Source: Rebecca billardiae RCC1528
Taxonomy: Eukaryota; Haptophyta
Assembly: GCA_965240325.2 (NCBI GenBank)
Contig: OZ251237.1
Coordinates: 62,001-126,000 of the forward strand
Length of the DNA stretch: 64,000 nt
Direction: 5' to 3'
How positions within the stretch are numbered: the first letter of the stretch is position 1; each line of letters opens with the position of its first letter. Below are positions 17,784 through 26,623 of this stretch, in pieces. Below the pieces are notes generated by a model. It was not told the origin of the DNA. It did no database searches and worked only from the letters and a program-made list of their open reading frames with translations. The translations under genes and the position numbers were made by a program.

Positions 17784-19877
17784 ATGGCGAGCATCTTCGG
17801 CCTAGTTTCATCATCAATCAGCTGGAGTGGCGAGGTGCTCACGTATCCAGCAAGCTCGTCTATAACTATCAATTTCGTTCCGCCGCTGCCCGACGAGGAC
17901 CTGAAAATACGGGTTTCCCATCCCAGGCATATATTCACTGTGACGAGCGCGAGCATAACTCCATCGAGCGCCACTGTAGTCTGGGCAGCGGACAATTATG
18001 AGAAGGTAGTGAATCGCCAATATGATCACGAGTATAAGCCTTACTTCAGCGTATATTCTGGTGATACTCTGCTGACCAGCTTTGATCACACGGGTACGCT
18101 ATATCATGGATCGATCGAGTCTGGCAATCTGATCACCCAGTCCATGCTCACTGGCCCCACAGTGGCTCATTTCCCGCTGACCGCAGACCTGGTCGATACC
18201 ACTCCCCGCGCTCAGAGCCTCGTGCCGGCTGGCACGTTTGCCTTTGCTGAAGACTCCGCGCGCTCAACGGCCAATGCAAGCACGCTCACGCTCCAGACAC
18301 CTGGGCACGACTGGCGGGATTTTAGTGCGGCTTTCTACCTGAAGGGCTGCCCAGGCCTAAGTAAACTCTCACTCGGCGGTGGGCTCTCGTACGCGAGCGC
18401 TGAGCTGGATTCAAACATAATTGCTAGCAGCAGTGTCGGCTTTGTAGACAACGTGAGCCAGATGGTCCCAAGCGGTGTCTGGACACACTTTGTCATCTCG
18501 CAGGAAACCACGTCTTTTGAGGCGAATATCGAGATCTATGCGGACCAAATGCTCCTCCACTCTCGCACCATTGGTCAGCAAACAGACCCGGATTTCAAGC
18601 GGATTTCGCTCTACTACCCACTCGTCGCCACGCTTGACGACCAGGCTGCGCTCGCGCACCTGAGCATATATCCATACGCTCTCGATGCGGCCGGCCGCCT
18701 GGCGCACGCGCAGTCGTGGCCTGGGTATGTCCCGCCTGCAGCGCTTGTGCTGCACCTGCCTCTGAGCGCCGACTATATCGCGCTTGTGGGCACGACTCCA
18801 GCCGGGGTGCCGCCCGCATCCGGATCTTTTGCAAGCGGATACCTGAACATGGATACCGCTTATTCGTTTGAGACATCGTCCGACACCTTTGCCGCTACGA
18901 ACGGTTTCACTATGTGTGCTTGGATGCGCTCTGCGGTAGGCTGGCAGCCGGGCGATTATATCAACATTCGTGTTTTTGAGGGCAATTTCACAAGCAACTC
19001 AAAGGCAGAGCTGTACCTCGAATCAGATCATGTGTGGGGGCGTCATGAGCAAGTCACCGGGCTCTCCGCAGGCCAATGGTACCACTTGGCGTGGCGCTGG
19101 CGCCCGAGCGATAATCTGCAAGAGCTGCTCGTGGACGGCGTTGTCTCTGCCAGCAGCATACAGCCCGGCCAAATCACGACGTATCAATCATGGCGCGTCC
19201 AGAACAATGCGGTCGGCGCTGCAATCATGCACCTGCAAGTGTGGGACGGCTATGTCGACGACATTGCGCAACTGATGCTCGATTATCCGCTGCCCGAGAT
19301 AGGTATGCACTGGCCATTGACGAGTGACCTGTCCGAAGCCAACGGTGGTATCGAAAACCTCGCGGTCGAGTCGGGCACAACGTCGTACGCTGACGGTGGT
19401 CTCTACATCGACACCACATCCAAGATCGGTGTGAACCTAGCCAGCACAATTTCTACCGACTTCACGATCATGTTTGTTGGGAAGGGCCCAGGCGTGGGCT
19501 CGATCCGGATCAAACTGAATGACGTCGATGCGGCCACAGAGAGCCTTCTTTTCACGCAGGAACTTGCTGGTAATCGCTTAACGACGCATTTTTTCAATCC
19601 GGGGCAAATCTGGTTCGATCACAAAAATACCACGCTCACCGATACAGTGTGGGAGCACTGCGCATGGGTATTTAACAACACAGCGAGCACCGTCCGAACG
19701 TTCCTCAACGGCGTGTTTTTGGGCGAGTATGCCCTGCCATCGCAAACATCGGTCGACTTCATCCAGCGCATCGAGTTTGACGTCATATCAGCCGGCTCCT
19801 ACATCAAGAACGTTCGATATTTGCCGAGTATCGCGCCCGATGGCGACGTGGCTGCGTATGCCGCGTCTGACACGTAA
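17784..19877 (+). CDS. Fibre-like protein with three LamG (concanavalin A-like) domains
   Basis: 697 residues with three diverged copies of a lectin-like domain of about 160-200 residues. Each opens with a strand of the form HFPLTADL, LHLPLSADY or HWPLTSDL (near residues 130, 322 and 510). Each then carries a WTHFVI, WYHLAW or WEHCAW core strand followed by a loop such as LLVDGVV or TFLNGVF. These are marks of Laminin-G-3 type folds that bind sugars. A 120-residue N-terminal region precedes them and may anchor the protein to the particle. In a virus of algae this is a good candidate for the host-attachment protein; attachment is inference, the repeats are seen. Its stop codon lies inside the hairpin 19870-19887. 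Confidence 0.8.
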   Translation: MASIFGLVSSSISWSGEVLTYPASSSITINFVPPLPDEDLKIRVSHPRHIFTVTSASITPSSATVVWAADNYEKVVNRQYDHEYKPYFSVYSGDTLLTSFDHTGTLYHGSIESGNLITQSMLTGPTVAHFPLTADLVDTTPRAQSLVPAGTFAFAEDSARSTANASTLTLQTPGHDWRDFSAAFYLKGCPGLSKLSLGGGLSYASAELDSNIIASSSVGFVDNVSQMVPSGVWTHFVISQETTSFEANIEIYADQMLLHSRTIGQQTDPDFKRISLYYPLVATLDDQAALAHLSIYPYALDAAGRLAHAQSWPGYVPPAALVLHLPLSADYIALVGTTPAGVPPASGSFASGYLNMDTAYSFETSSDTFAATNGFTMCAWMRSAVGWQPGDYINIRVFEGNFTSNSKAELYLESDHVWGRHEQVTGLSAGQWYHLAWRWRPSDNLQELLVDGVVSASSIQPGQITTYQSWRVQNNAVGAAIMHLQVWDGYVDDIAQLMLDYPLPEIGMHWPLTSDLSEANGGIENLAVESGTTSYADGGLYIDTTSKIGVNLASTISTDFTIMFVGKGPGVGSIRIKLNDVDAATESLLFTQELAGNRLTTHFFNPGQIWFDHKNTTLTDTVWEHCAWVFNNTASTVRTFLNGVFLGEYALPSQTSVDFIQRIEFDVISAGSYIKNVRYLPSIAPDGDVAAYAASDT

Positions 19878-19887
19878 AATTACGTGT
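19870..19887. terminator. Perfect hairpin at the fibre gene stop codon
   Basis: ACACGTAA-AA-TTACGTGT, an 8-bp perfect stem with a 2-base loop, followed by AATTTTTC. The stop codon TAA is in the left arm. It is probably a 3'-end or transcription signal of the element. Confidence 0.5.
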
Positions 19888-19907
19888 AATTTTTCAGGGG
19901 TACTGAT

Positions 19908-20186
19908 ATGTTAGCTGCGATAGTATCAGCCGACGAAAGGTTAATAAAAGCTTCGACCCGCAAGGGTAAGCGATACGAGTACAAGGGTGTGCATTTTGGT
20001 GCCAAAGGCGGCAAGACGTATATAGACCATGGCAATGATGCCATCAAAAAGGCCTGGATCGCAAGGCATCGCGTGAATAAAAACTGGAACAACCCCAAAT
20101 CTGGGATTTACTACAGCCGCCATTTGCTGTGGGGCCCGACACCGAGCCTGCAGAAAAACCTGGAGATACTACTACATGGACGATAG
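19908..20186 (+). CDS. Small conserved-looking PLV protein
   Basis: 92 residues. It contains YKGVHFGAKGGKTYIDHG, then KKAWIARHRVN, a Trp-rich turn and YYSRHLLWG. This His/Lys pattern (VHFG...DH...RH..N..W...RHLLWG) resembles a small protein family common in large DNA viruses of algae and in polinton-like viruses (DUF5754-like). The family link is from memory of the pattern and needs a profile search. Its 3' end overlaps the convergent zinc-ribbon gene by 15 bp. Confidence 0.6.
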   Translation: MLAAIVSADERLIKASTRKGKRYEYKGVHFGAKGGKTYIDHGNDAIKKAWIARHRVNKNWNNPKSGIYYSRHLLWGPTPSLQKNLEILLHGR

Positions 20187-20489
20187 GCCGCCTCCATCGG
20201 CCGTCTTTAGCGCCGAGTGCATGCTCAGCTGCATATCGGAATTGCTATCCTCCTTGTTTTGCCGAGGATGACGCTCGCGCCAGAGTGCCTGACGTTTCTT
20301 GAGCAGCTCCCGGTTGCATGCGATGCAGATCTTGGCCCGGTAAACACGCTTGTTCTTGCGACGATAGTTCATCTCGAGTGCGGGCACGTATTTCTCACAT
20401 GCTTTACAGTGGGCGTACAGGCCCTTGAGCTCGGCTGGATTCTCCGGCCCCATGCGACCATCCTCGACGGTCGTGAAGGTGGTCTTCAT
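20172..20489 (-). CDS. Small zinc-ribbon protein of the PLV
   Basis: 105 residues from ATG 20489 (the longer frame would begin at GTG). The pairs CKAC and CIAC, 25 residues apart and separated by a basic segment (NYRRKNKRVYRAK), look like a four-Cys zinc ribbon. A basic helix (RELLKKRQALWRERHPRQNK) follows. Such proteins are often DNA-binding regulators or nuclease accessory proteins; the function is unknown. It is the rightmost gene, reading inward from the right terminal repeat. Confidence 0.65.
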   Translation of the reverse strand: MKTTFTTVEDGRMGPENPAELKGLYAHCKACEKYVPALEMNYRRKNKRVYRAKICIACNRELLKKRQALWRERHPRQNKEDSNSDMQLSMHSALKTADGGGLSSM

Positions 20490-20563
20490 ACTTAACACAC
20501 CGCAGAAATTATTTAGCCACCGACCACCCGCTCGCCACTATGGCGGTTGGGTGGTGGCTGGCC

Positions 20564-20808
20564 TCGTAGCGCGCAGTGTGTCGAAGTGGCGTCTAAATTT
20601 TCGCTTGTGAAAGCATGGTTTTCAGCGCGAAAATCACCGGCATTTGCCAGTCTCGTTTCGGGTGGCAAACACCGGTGATTTCGGAGGGGCGGGAGGGATG
20701 GAGGGTGTGCGCGGATGCGCGAAAATGACCTGCGAGTGCCGGCCATTTTGTGACGGCGCGGCGGCTGGGGGTAAACTGTCCTGGTGAGTAGGTAATACCT
20801 TCTCTCTC
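20564..20808. repeat. PLV right terminal inverted repeat
   Basis: Reverse complement of 6943-7187 over 245 bp with about two mismatches, including the internal hairpin. The outermost base is C20808. The host repeat resumes at 20809 with AGCCCTAC. Confidence 0.95.
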
Positions 20809-21236
20809 AGCCCTACATACACGGTGCGAGGCTCAGTAGACAGTAGGGGCGCGCGCTTGATGCGTGCCCTGCGCAGTTGTCAACGCAGGCTGCACCCGCC
20901 ACCCGCCCCAGCGTCCGCAGCACTCGGGACCGTGGCGGCAGCAGCTCACCTTGACGATGTGATACTTGACCGTTGACGACCGTCAGCTGTCTTAAGTATG
21001 ACGCTGCGGCTGCCAGCTAACCATCAATCTGAGCAGTTCATTTTTAAAGACGAAGTCCTCAGGGCTGGCACGTGCGCACGGCGGCGTCGTCTGCATATCA
21101 GCGAGTGCCGAGTCTGCAGCGCGCTGTCTGCACCCGGCTCAGATCAACGTCTGAAGGTGGTCGTGATTCGTGAAGCTGCCGCCGGCGTGCAGCGGCGGCT
21201 GCAACTCACTCTCTAGTATTATTGAATATGGTAGGA
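20809..21236. repeat. Host repeat array, right part, then unremarkable intergenic DNA
   Basis: The first 75 or so bases (AGCCCTAC...GTGCGAGGCTCAGT...TTGATGCGTG) continue the repeat unit interrupted at 6942. The remainder up to the Sel1-MYND stop holds no supported gene. Confidence 0.7.
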
Positions 21237-22217
21237 CTACACGACAGCGTCAGCGGGCGCAGCTGCGACAGAGGCTTCCCCTGCTGCCTGTGCCGCGCAC
21301 CACGCGTTGCAGTGGGGCTTGTGCACCTTCCACGAGCTGCGCAGGTGCTCACGCGAGCAGAAGACCGCCACGTGGCACCGCTCGCACTTCTTCAGACCGC
21401 GGCCTGTCCGTCCGCAGGCGATGCAGCACTGGGAGACCACCTCACGCTCTCCAGCTGCATTGGCCAGTGCAGTGCACGCTGCATCACTGAGGTTGGGATC
21501 GAGCTCTTGGCCACGGCGCAGCAGCTGCGCGCCCTCCTCCACGTCACGCTCCACTCCATCACCGTGCAGCAAAAACTGTCCCAGCGAGATGTGTGCACCT
21601 GCGCACCCACCATCAGGCCCATTAGCAGCCAGGCGGAACCAGCGCACCGCCTCGCCCGAGTCCTGCTGCACACCCTCGCCTTGCGCGTAGCACAGGCCCA
21701 GATGGGACTGCGCTTGAGTAACGCCCTGCTCGGCGGCCAGCCGCAACCAGCGCGCCGCCTCGGCCATATCCTGCTGCACGCCCTCGCCACGCGCGTAGCA
21801 CAGGCCCAGATTGTACTGCGCCTCAGTATAGCCCTGCTCGGCCGCCCGCCGGTACCAGCGCACTGCCTCGCCCCAGTCCTGCTGCACACCCTCGCCTTGC
21901 GCGTAGCACAGGCCCAGATTACCCTGCGCGTGAGCATAACCCTGCTCGGCCCCCAGCCGGTACCAGCGCGCGGCTGCCTCGAGGTCCACGGACTGACCAA
22001 GCTTGCCTTCCGTGCAGATGTTGCCCATGTGTACCTGCGCCTTGGCGAAGCCGCGCTCGGCGGCGAGGGTGTACAGGCGAAAGGCTTCGCGCGCGTCCTG
22101 CGCGATACCGTCACCAACCTCTACCCGCTGCGCCAGAAGGAATGTCGCTCGCGCGTCGCCGCGCCCCGACTTGCGCCAGAGGAGACCGACCGCCGCCGCG
22201 GAAGCGTCCGCCGCCAT
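21237..22217 (-). CDS. Sel1-repeat protein with C-terminal MYND zinc finger
   Basis: 326 residues, apparently a single exon from ATG 22217. About six Sel1-like helical repeats of 36 residues run from residue 40 to 235, with cores such as AEQGYAHAQGNLGLCYAQGE followed by GVQQDWGEAVRWYRR. The C terminus carries a MYND finger: CIACGRTGRGLKKCERC, then VFCSREH and HKPHC. Sel1 repeats and MYND fingers are both protein-protein interaction modules, so this is probably an adaptor. Sel1-MYND proteins form expanded families in some algae. A related Sel1 fragment lies at 35793-36527. Confidence 0.85.
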   Translation of the reverse strand: MAADASAAAVGLLWRKSGRGDARATFLLAQRVEVGDGIAQDAREAFRLYTLAAERGFAKAQVHMGNICTEGKLGQSVDLEAAARWYRLGAEQGYAHAQGNLGLCYAQGEGVQQDWGEAVRWYRRAAEQGYTEAQYNLGLCYARGEGVQQDMAEAARWLRLAAEQGVTQAQSHLGLCYAQGEGVQQDSGEAVRWFRLAANGPDGGCAGAHISLGQFLLHGDGVERDVEEGAQLLRRGQELDPNLSDAACTALANAAGEREVVSQCCIACGRTGRGLKKCERCHVAVFCSREHLRSSWKVHKPHCNAWCAAQAAGEASVAAAPADAVV

Positions 22218-24790
22218 AAGCCCCTGCCACTTTTTGAGCCCTGCTGTTTGAGCCTACTTTGGGCGGCTTGGTGCGAGGTAGTGAGTGGCGGGCGCACACA
22301 GGCGAACGCGTCAGACGCGTAGGCGCGGTCGAGTAGCCCCGCCCCCCGCCACGCGCCAGCCCGTCCGTCCGCTGTGCGCGCGTGAACCTCGGCAGCGCGA
22401 GGGCGGTGCACCTGATGGCGAGCCACTCGAAGGGACGACCAAACCCCATCGCTAAAAGCCTAAAACCAGTTTGAAGTTCAGACGTGCAATCCGGCCGAAT
22501 CCGGCGAGGAAGGTCCCGGTCTGATTCCCTTGGCGTTCTCGATCCCAGCGCTGCGGACCAGTCATATTTACGTGAAGTTGGCTCCCCCGGACGTGCCACA
22601 CGTCTCAGTCTGTACTCTTATGCGCATCCGAGCAGAGGCCCCACACCCACGAGGGAATGTGCAGCACGCGGGGCGGGGCGGGTAGCCCGTTGCTCCGCGC
22701 GAGCGCGGGTACGCGCTGTATGTGCCGCATGTCGACCGCGATGGCGTAATCGAGCGCCTCGCCGGCGACGAAGCCGCCAGAGTAGATCATGTGCATGTCC
22801 TCCTGCCAGCCGAGAGCGGTCGTCGCGAGGATGCTTGCCGATGTCCGCTCCAGGCATGATGGGCTCGGCGCAGGTCGCGTTGACGTCGTACACGGCCGCC
22901 ACGCTGAGCACGAGCGCGTTGACGTTCACGCGGTCGTCGCTCTTCGCATCTTCGACAGGTCTGGCGCTCGTGTGCTCGGCGGCACAAGGAGCTGTTGGTT
23001 GTGCGCGCGCGCGCGCACAGCGACAGCGTGTGCCACTCGCGATCGAGAGTGGGCAAGCGCTGCTCACGCGGGCACACGAATCGCAGCGCATCCGTCACCG
23101 GCGTGACGACTTCCGCCTCGTCCCGCAGCGCCTGCGCCATGGACGAGGATGGCGCGGTGATGTTGCATGCTCGACGTTTCATCTCTCTGCGGATGGCATC
23201 ACGGGCTTGTCTGTGTCGCGCTGCGGCGAGGGTCGCCAACTCGCAATGACGCGGTTGTTGCCACGGCGACAGACCCGGGAGGTGCGTCCGCTGCGCGTCG
23301 TACGCCGTTGGCGGTGCGCTTCCGTCGCATTGGTCACCGTCGACGCCATGCAGGCCGGACATGGGCTTCGGCTGAGGGACCGGACCAGCGAGCGAGGACT
23401 GAGTCCGGTGCGCGGTTCCGGCGATCGAGTTCAGAAGGCCGCGCCAAATGTGGCTGAGTCAGTTCTTCGGCGAAGGGAAACTTTTTTCGAGCAAAGCGCG
23501 GTTGAAGAAAGTGAAAACCCGCTGACTCACCCGCCAACTCAGAGCGGCCGCGCAGCATGTCTGCCGTGGCGCCGGGACCGCTGGGCCGTCATGGAAGAGC
23601 CGGTGGGTCGGAGCCAACTGGGCTCGGTCGCATACGAGTCTGTAGGGAGGTGATCGTAGCGAGCACCGCTGACATGCGGCATGCTGGACGAGGAGTGACT
23701 GAGACGTGCAGCAGCTGCTCGCGGCCATCCACCGACGCGGACTGCCTCGACAACGGACAAGCGGCAGACACGCTACCTGCAGGCCTGACAGGGGGCACTG
23801 AGCAAGCTGCGCCAGTGGGTGCGGCATTGGCCTGCGTTTCTAGCTGCGCCGTGACATCTTGACACGCTCGTCGCCGCCCGGCGGCGCGCGCGCGCTGCGC
23901 GCGCGGCGCGGCTGAGCCCGAGTGGAGCGCCTCAGATCCTATCTGACTCAAGCTTCTCAGAAATTCCAAAAATGGCTTTTCTCGCCCAATTTTCGTCCTT
24001 TTTCGACGTTCTTGGGCTCTACGTGCTCCTCTCGACGAGGCGCATCGGGCAGGCTAGCTAACTCAGATCGCGACCACTGCACCAAAAAGTGCGTAACTTC
24101 TAACTGACTCAGCCACAAATCCGTTGCGTCGCGTGCGATGGCGCTTCCCGCCCGCGAGACACCTCGTGATGAGGGCCTTTCCGCACCGCACCCGACGCGC
24201 GGCGGTGGATCGCGCGAGGTGGTTGTCGTGCGCAGCGCTTGCTACTTTGGCCCGTGCGAGCGCTCGACGTGCAAGTCAGGCGAGGACCGCCCCAGGTCGC
24301 ACGATCGTGTCGACGCGCCGAGCGTACCTCCCGCAAACGCGTCGACTTTGGCCCTCGTTCGACCTGCACGCGAGACGACGAGGGCAGCAATCGCTAGTCG
24401 GGCGAGCGTCCCCAGTGGGAGCTGCGAGGGCGCCCGGTAGTGAGCGAAGCGACCCGGCAGTGAGCGAGGCGATTTTCCTTTATTCTTTGCGAGGCGATTT
24501 TCTTTTTTCCTTTTAGGGCTTATTAACTGTCAGATTACCCAGTCCCAGAGCGCGCGGAGTTGAAAATCCATCTTTTTTGTCAAAACTGGGCGCAAGTCAG
24601 GTATTCCTGCCGGCGGATCGCGTGATGGAAGGAGCGCTGCAGCGGCGCCTTCTCCCCCGGGCGAGCCCGGCGCCAGCGGCGCGGCGCGCGCGCGGCTGGG
24701 ACTCGGCGCTCGCGCTCGGCCTGCACTGCACCCGCACCGGATGTCCTCGCTCCGGCCGGTGCCGGCGGCGGACCGGGCCCCGCCGCCGGC
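22218..24790. other. 2.6 kb without a supported gene
   Basis: Several open frames exist on both strands but they are Arg/Ala-rich shadows without recognisable motifs. A stretch on the minus strand near 22605-22860 reads more like protein (a segment containing MIYSGGFVAGEALDYAIAVD), so it could be an exon or a remnant. Locally AT-rich DNA lies at 23930-24110 and 24460-24600. Confidence 0.4.
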
Positions 24791-26038
24791 TCAGTGATGG
24801 CCGCGGCGATGCTTGCGGATCGACGGCTCCCAGCACGAATCGCTGACGCCGCACTGCGCCCCGCAGCAGTCGCACATGCACGCCCACCGCTCGTCTAAGC
24901 TGGGCTTGTCGTTGCCGTGAAAGTTGCCGTTTCGGTGGCCGCAGCTGCCCCAATCGGTGTGCGAGCAGCGGTGGCCGATGCACCCCTGGCAGACGTGCGC
25001 CTCGTTCTCGTCGAGCACGCGCGGGGCCTTCTTGCCCAGCTCGGCGGCGAGCACCTCCGGCTTCTGCAGCTCCTCCTCCTCCTCCGCCTCCTCCTCCGCC
25101 GCCTCCTCCGCCGCCGCCTCCGCCGCCATGCTCGCGTTGAGCGCGGCGCCGAGCTGCAGGCCAGGGCCTGAGACCGGGCCGCTCGGAGCAGGCGCGGCGT
25201 CCTGCTTGCCGCCAGCGAAGGCCATCGCCGCGCCCGCGCCGCCTCCACCGATCAGCAGCAGCGCGAGCAGCAGCAGGTACCATGGCTTCTTCTTCTTCTT
25301 CTTCTGCTTCTCATTCGCCTGCTCCTCCTCAGCGCGCTTGGCCGCCTGCGCGGCCGCCGCCTCCGCCGCCGCCTCCACCGCCTCCGGCGATGGCGGCGTC
25401 CATGGCGGCGCCCGCTCCGCCACCGCCTCCGTCTCCTTTGGCGGCGCTGCGGGCACGTTCACGAGCACCGCTGCGGCCGCCGGTGCCGCCACCGGCGCCG
25501 CGCCCGGCGCCGCCCCCTCGACAAGGTCGGTCGGGTCGACCTCTCCGATGTCGCCGAGCTCGCCGGGCTCCGATCCGGGCTCTGCCGTGGAGTTCGAGCG
25601 GGACGGCTCGGCCGTCTGCACGCCGCTCGCGTAGTGATGGTGCTGCACGTGGAGATGGCCGTGGCCGCTACTGCGACGGCTGCCGCTTCCGCGACGGCTG
25701 CCGTGACGGCCGCCGCCCTCCTCGTCCGTCGGCGCATGTGGATCCGGTGGGACGAGCAGTTCCCCGGGCGAGCCGAGCAGCTGGCGGGAGAGTCGCCTGA
25801 AGACAGAGTCACCTCCAGGCGGTGGCGAGACCAGGATGTCGTGCGCGCCGGTCGGCTGCTCGGCGGTGATGGGCGTCGCAGCCTCCGCGGGCGTCTGCCC
25901 GAGGAACGGGCGCGACAGCCGGCGGAAGACGGACACGGGTGTGCTCTCCGCCTGGCGGGACCGTTGTCCACGTGCATCTGGGGACGATGGCTGGCTGGGC
26001 GGACGCGCAATCGGGTCCCACAGCGGCCCGACGGGCAT
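24791..26038 (-). CDS. Single-pass membrane protein with Cys-rich C-terminal domain
   Basis: 415 residues from ATG 26038. The N-terminal half is low-complexity, with two copies of the short motif VFRRLSRPFLG / VFRRLSRQLLG, a His-rich stretch and Ala/Pro-rich linkers. A Lys run (KQKKKKKK) precedes a single membrane helix (PWYLLLLALLLIGG) near residue 255. After a Glu-rich segment comes a Cys/His-rich tail of about 65 residues: VCQGCIGHRCSHTDWGSCGH, then WACMCDCCGAQCGVSDSCW. The layout suggests a type II protein with a cytosolic N terminus and a disulphide-bonded or metal-binding lumenal or external domain. I do not recognise the family. No introns are needed. Confidence 0.6.
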   Translation of the reverse strand: MPVGPLWDPIARPPSQPSSPDARGQRSRQAESTPVSVFRRLSRPFLGQTPAEAATPITAEQPTGAHDILVSPPPGGDSVFRRLSRQLLGSPGELLVPPDPHAPTDEEGGGRHGSRRGSGSRRSSGHGHLHVQHHHYASGVQTAEPSRSNSTAEPGSEPGELGDIGEVDPTDLVEGAAPGAAPVAAPAAAAVLVNVPAAPPKETEAVAERAPPWTPPSPEAVEAAAEAAAAQAAKRAEEEQANEKQKKKKKKPWYLLLLALLLIGGGGAGAAMAFAGGKQDAAPAPSGPVSGPGLQLGAALNASMAAEAAAEEAAEEEAEEEEELQKPEVLAAELGKKAPRVLDENEAHVCQGCIGHRCSHTDWGSCGHRNGNFHGNDKPSLDERWACMCDCCGAQCGVSDSCWEPSIRKHRRGHH

Positions 26039-26623
26039 CCTAACGCAACGCCGCTGTCGTCAGCCGCGTCGCCGGCGCTGATGATGTCGTCCGCCGACTG
26101 CCGATCACTTTTGATGAGCCACTCGGCTAAAAAGTGCGGCAGCGTCGCAAAAAGAGCCAGCCATCGCTCTCGACTTCGTGCGCCAACCGGAATGAAGCGG
26201 CTTCCAAGCCGCGGGCGTGAACATGCAGGCGAAGTGACGAACTTGAGAAACTGCTGGAGACTCGAATCGATCAGAATTCCGGTACAGTGGTTAGGTCAAT
26301 CGACCGTCATTCTGTCAGAGTCATCACGGTCCCGGCTAAGAAGCTGCCGCGTACGTGGCTATGCTGCTGACGTCAAGTCGCCTACATATCCTGATCATCG
26401 TCATCATGAAGCATCAAGACATGTACATAGACGTTGAACATTTCCTGGCGGGCCGCGTGCCGGCTCGGTGCGCGCCAGCTCGGTGCGCGCACCGCTCGCG
26501 CTCGGTGCGCGCCCGGGGCCGGTCAGGCCGCGCTGCAAGCCCGTGGATTCCCACGGGGCACGTCCAGGCGCAGCGGCGACGCCCAGGCTGGGCGCAGATA
26601 TTGACAGGCTCGCTTCCACAGCT
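26039..26623. other. Intergenic, nothing recognised
   Basis: Lies between two minus-strand genes and should hold the promoter of the membrane protein and the 3' UTR of fibrillarin. No RNA gene or repeat is apparent, apart from short GGTGCGCGC-type direct repeats near 26465-26510. Confidence 0.4.

Larger units (their letters stand above)
6943..20808. mobile_element. Integrated polinton-like virus (PLV/virophage-type provirus)
   Basis: A 13,866-bp element bounded by 245-bp terminal inverted repeats (6943-7187 and 20564-20808) that differ at only about two positions. It encodes the hallmark set of polinton-like viruses: protein-primed DNA polymerase B, an FtsK/HerA-type packaging ATPase, a minor (penton-type) and a double-jelly-roll-type major capsid protein. 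It also encodes a lipase-like protein, a GIY-YIG nuclease, a LamG-domain fibre-like protein and small conserved proteins. No retroviral-type or tyrosine integrase and no capsid maturation protease is recognisable. Coding is dense with AT-rich spacers, unlike the intron-rich, GC-rich host. All genes but the polymerase and possibly the lipase look intact, so the insertion appears recent. Confidence 0.93.

Noticed and set aside
6937-20815. A 6-bp target-site duplication around the PLV
   Set aside because: The flanks CCACC and AGCCC do not repeat, and the empty sister copy shows they are adjacent target bases.
22605-22860. Protein-like minus-strand stretch (GGFVAGEALDYAIAVD)
   Set aside because: It may be an exon or remnant, but there is no family match, no clear splice partner and no usable start.
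22484-23653. A 389-codon plus-strand frame
   Set aside because: Arg/Ser-rich, begins inside intergenic repeats, no recognisable domain; competing frames of similar quality exist on the other strand.
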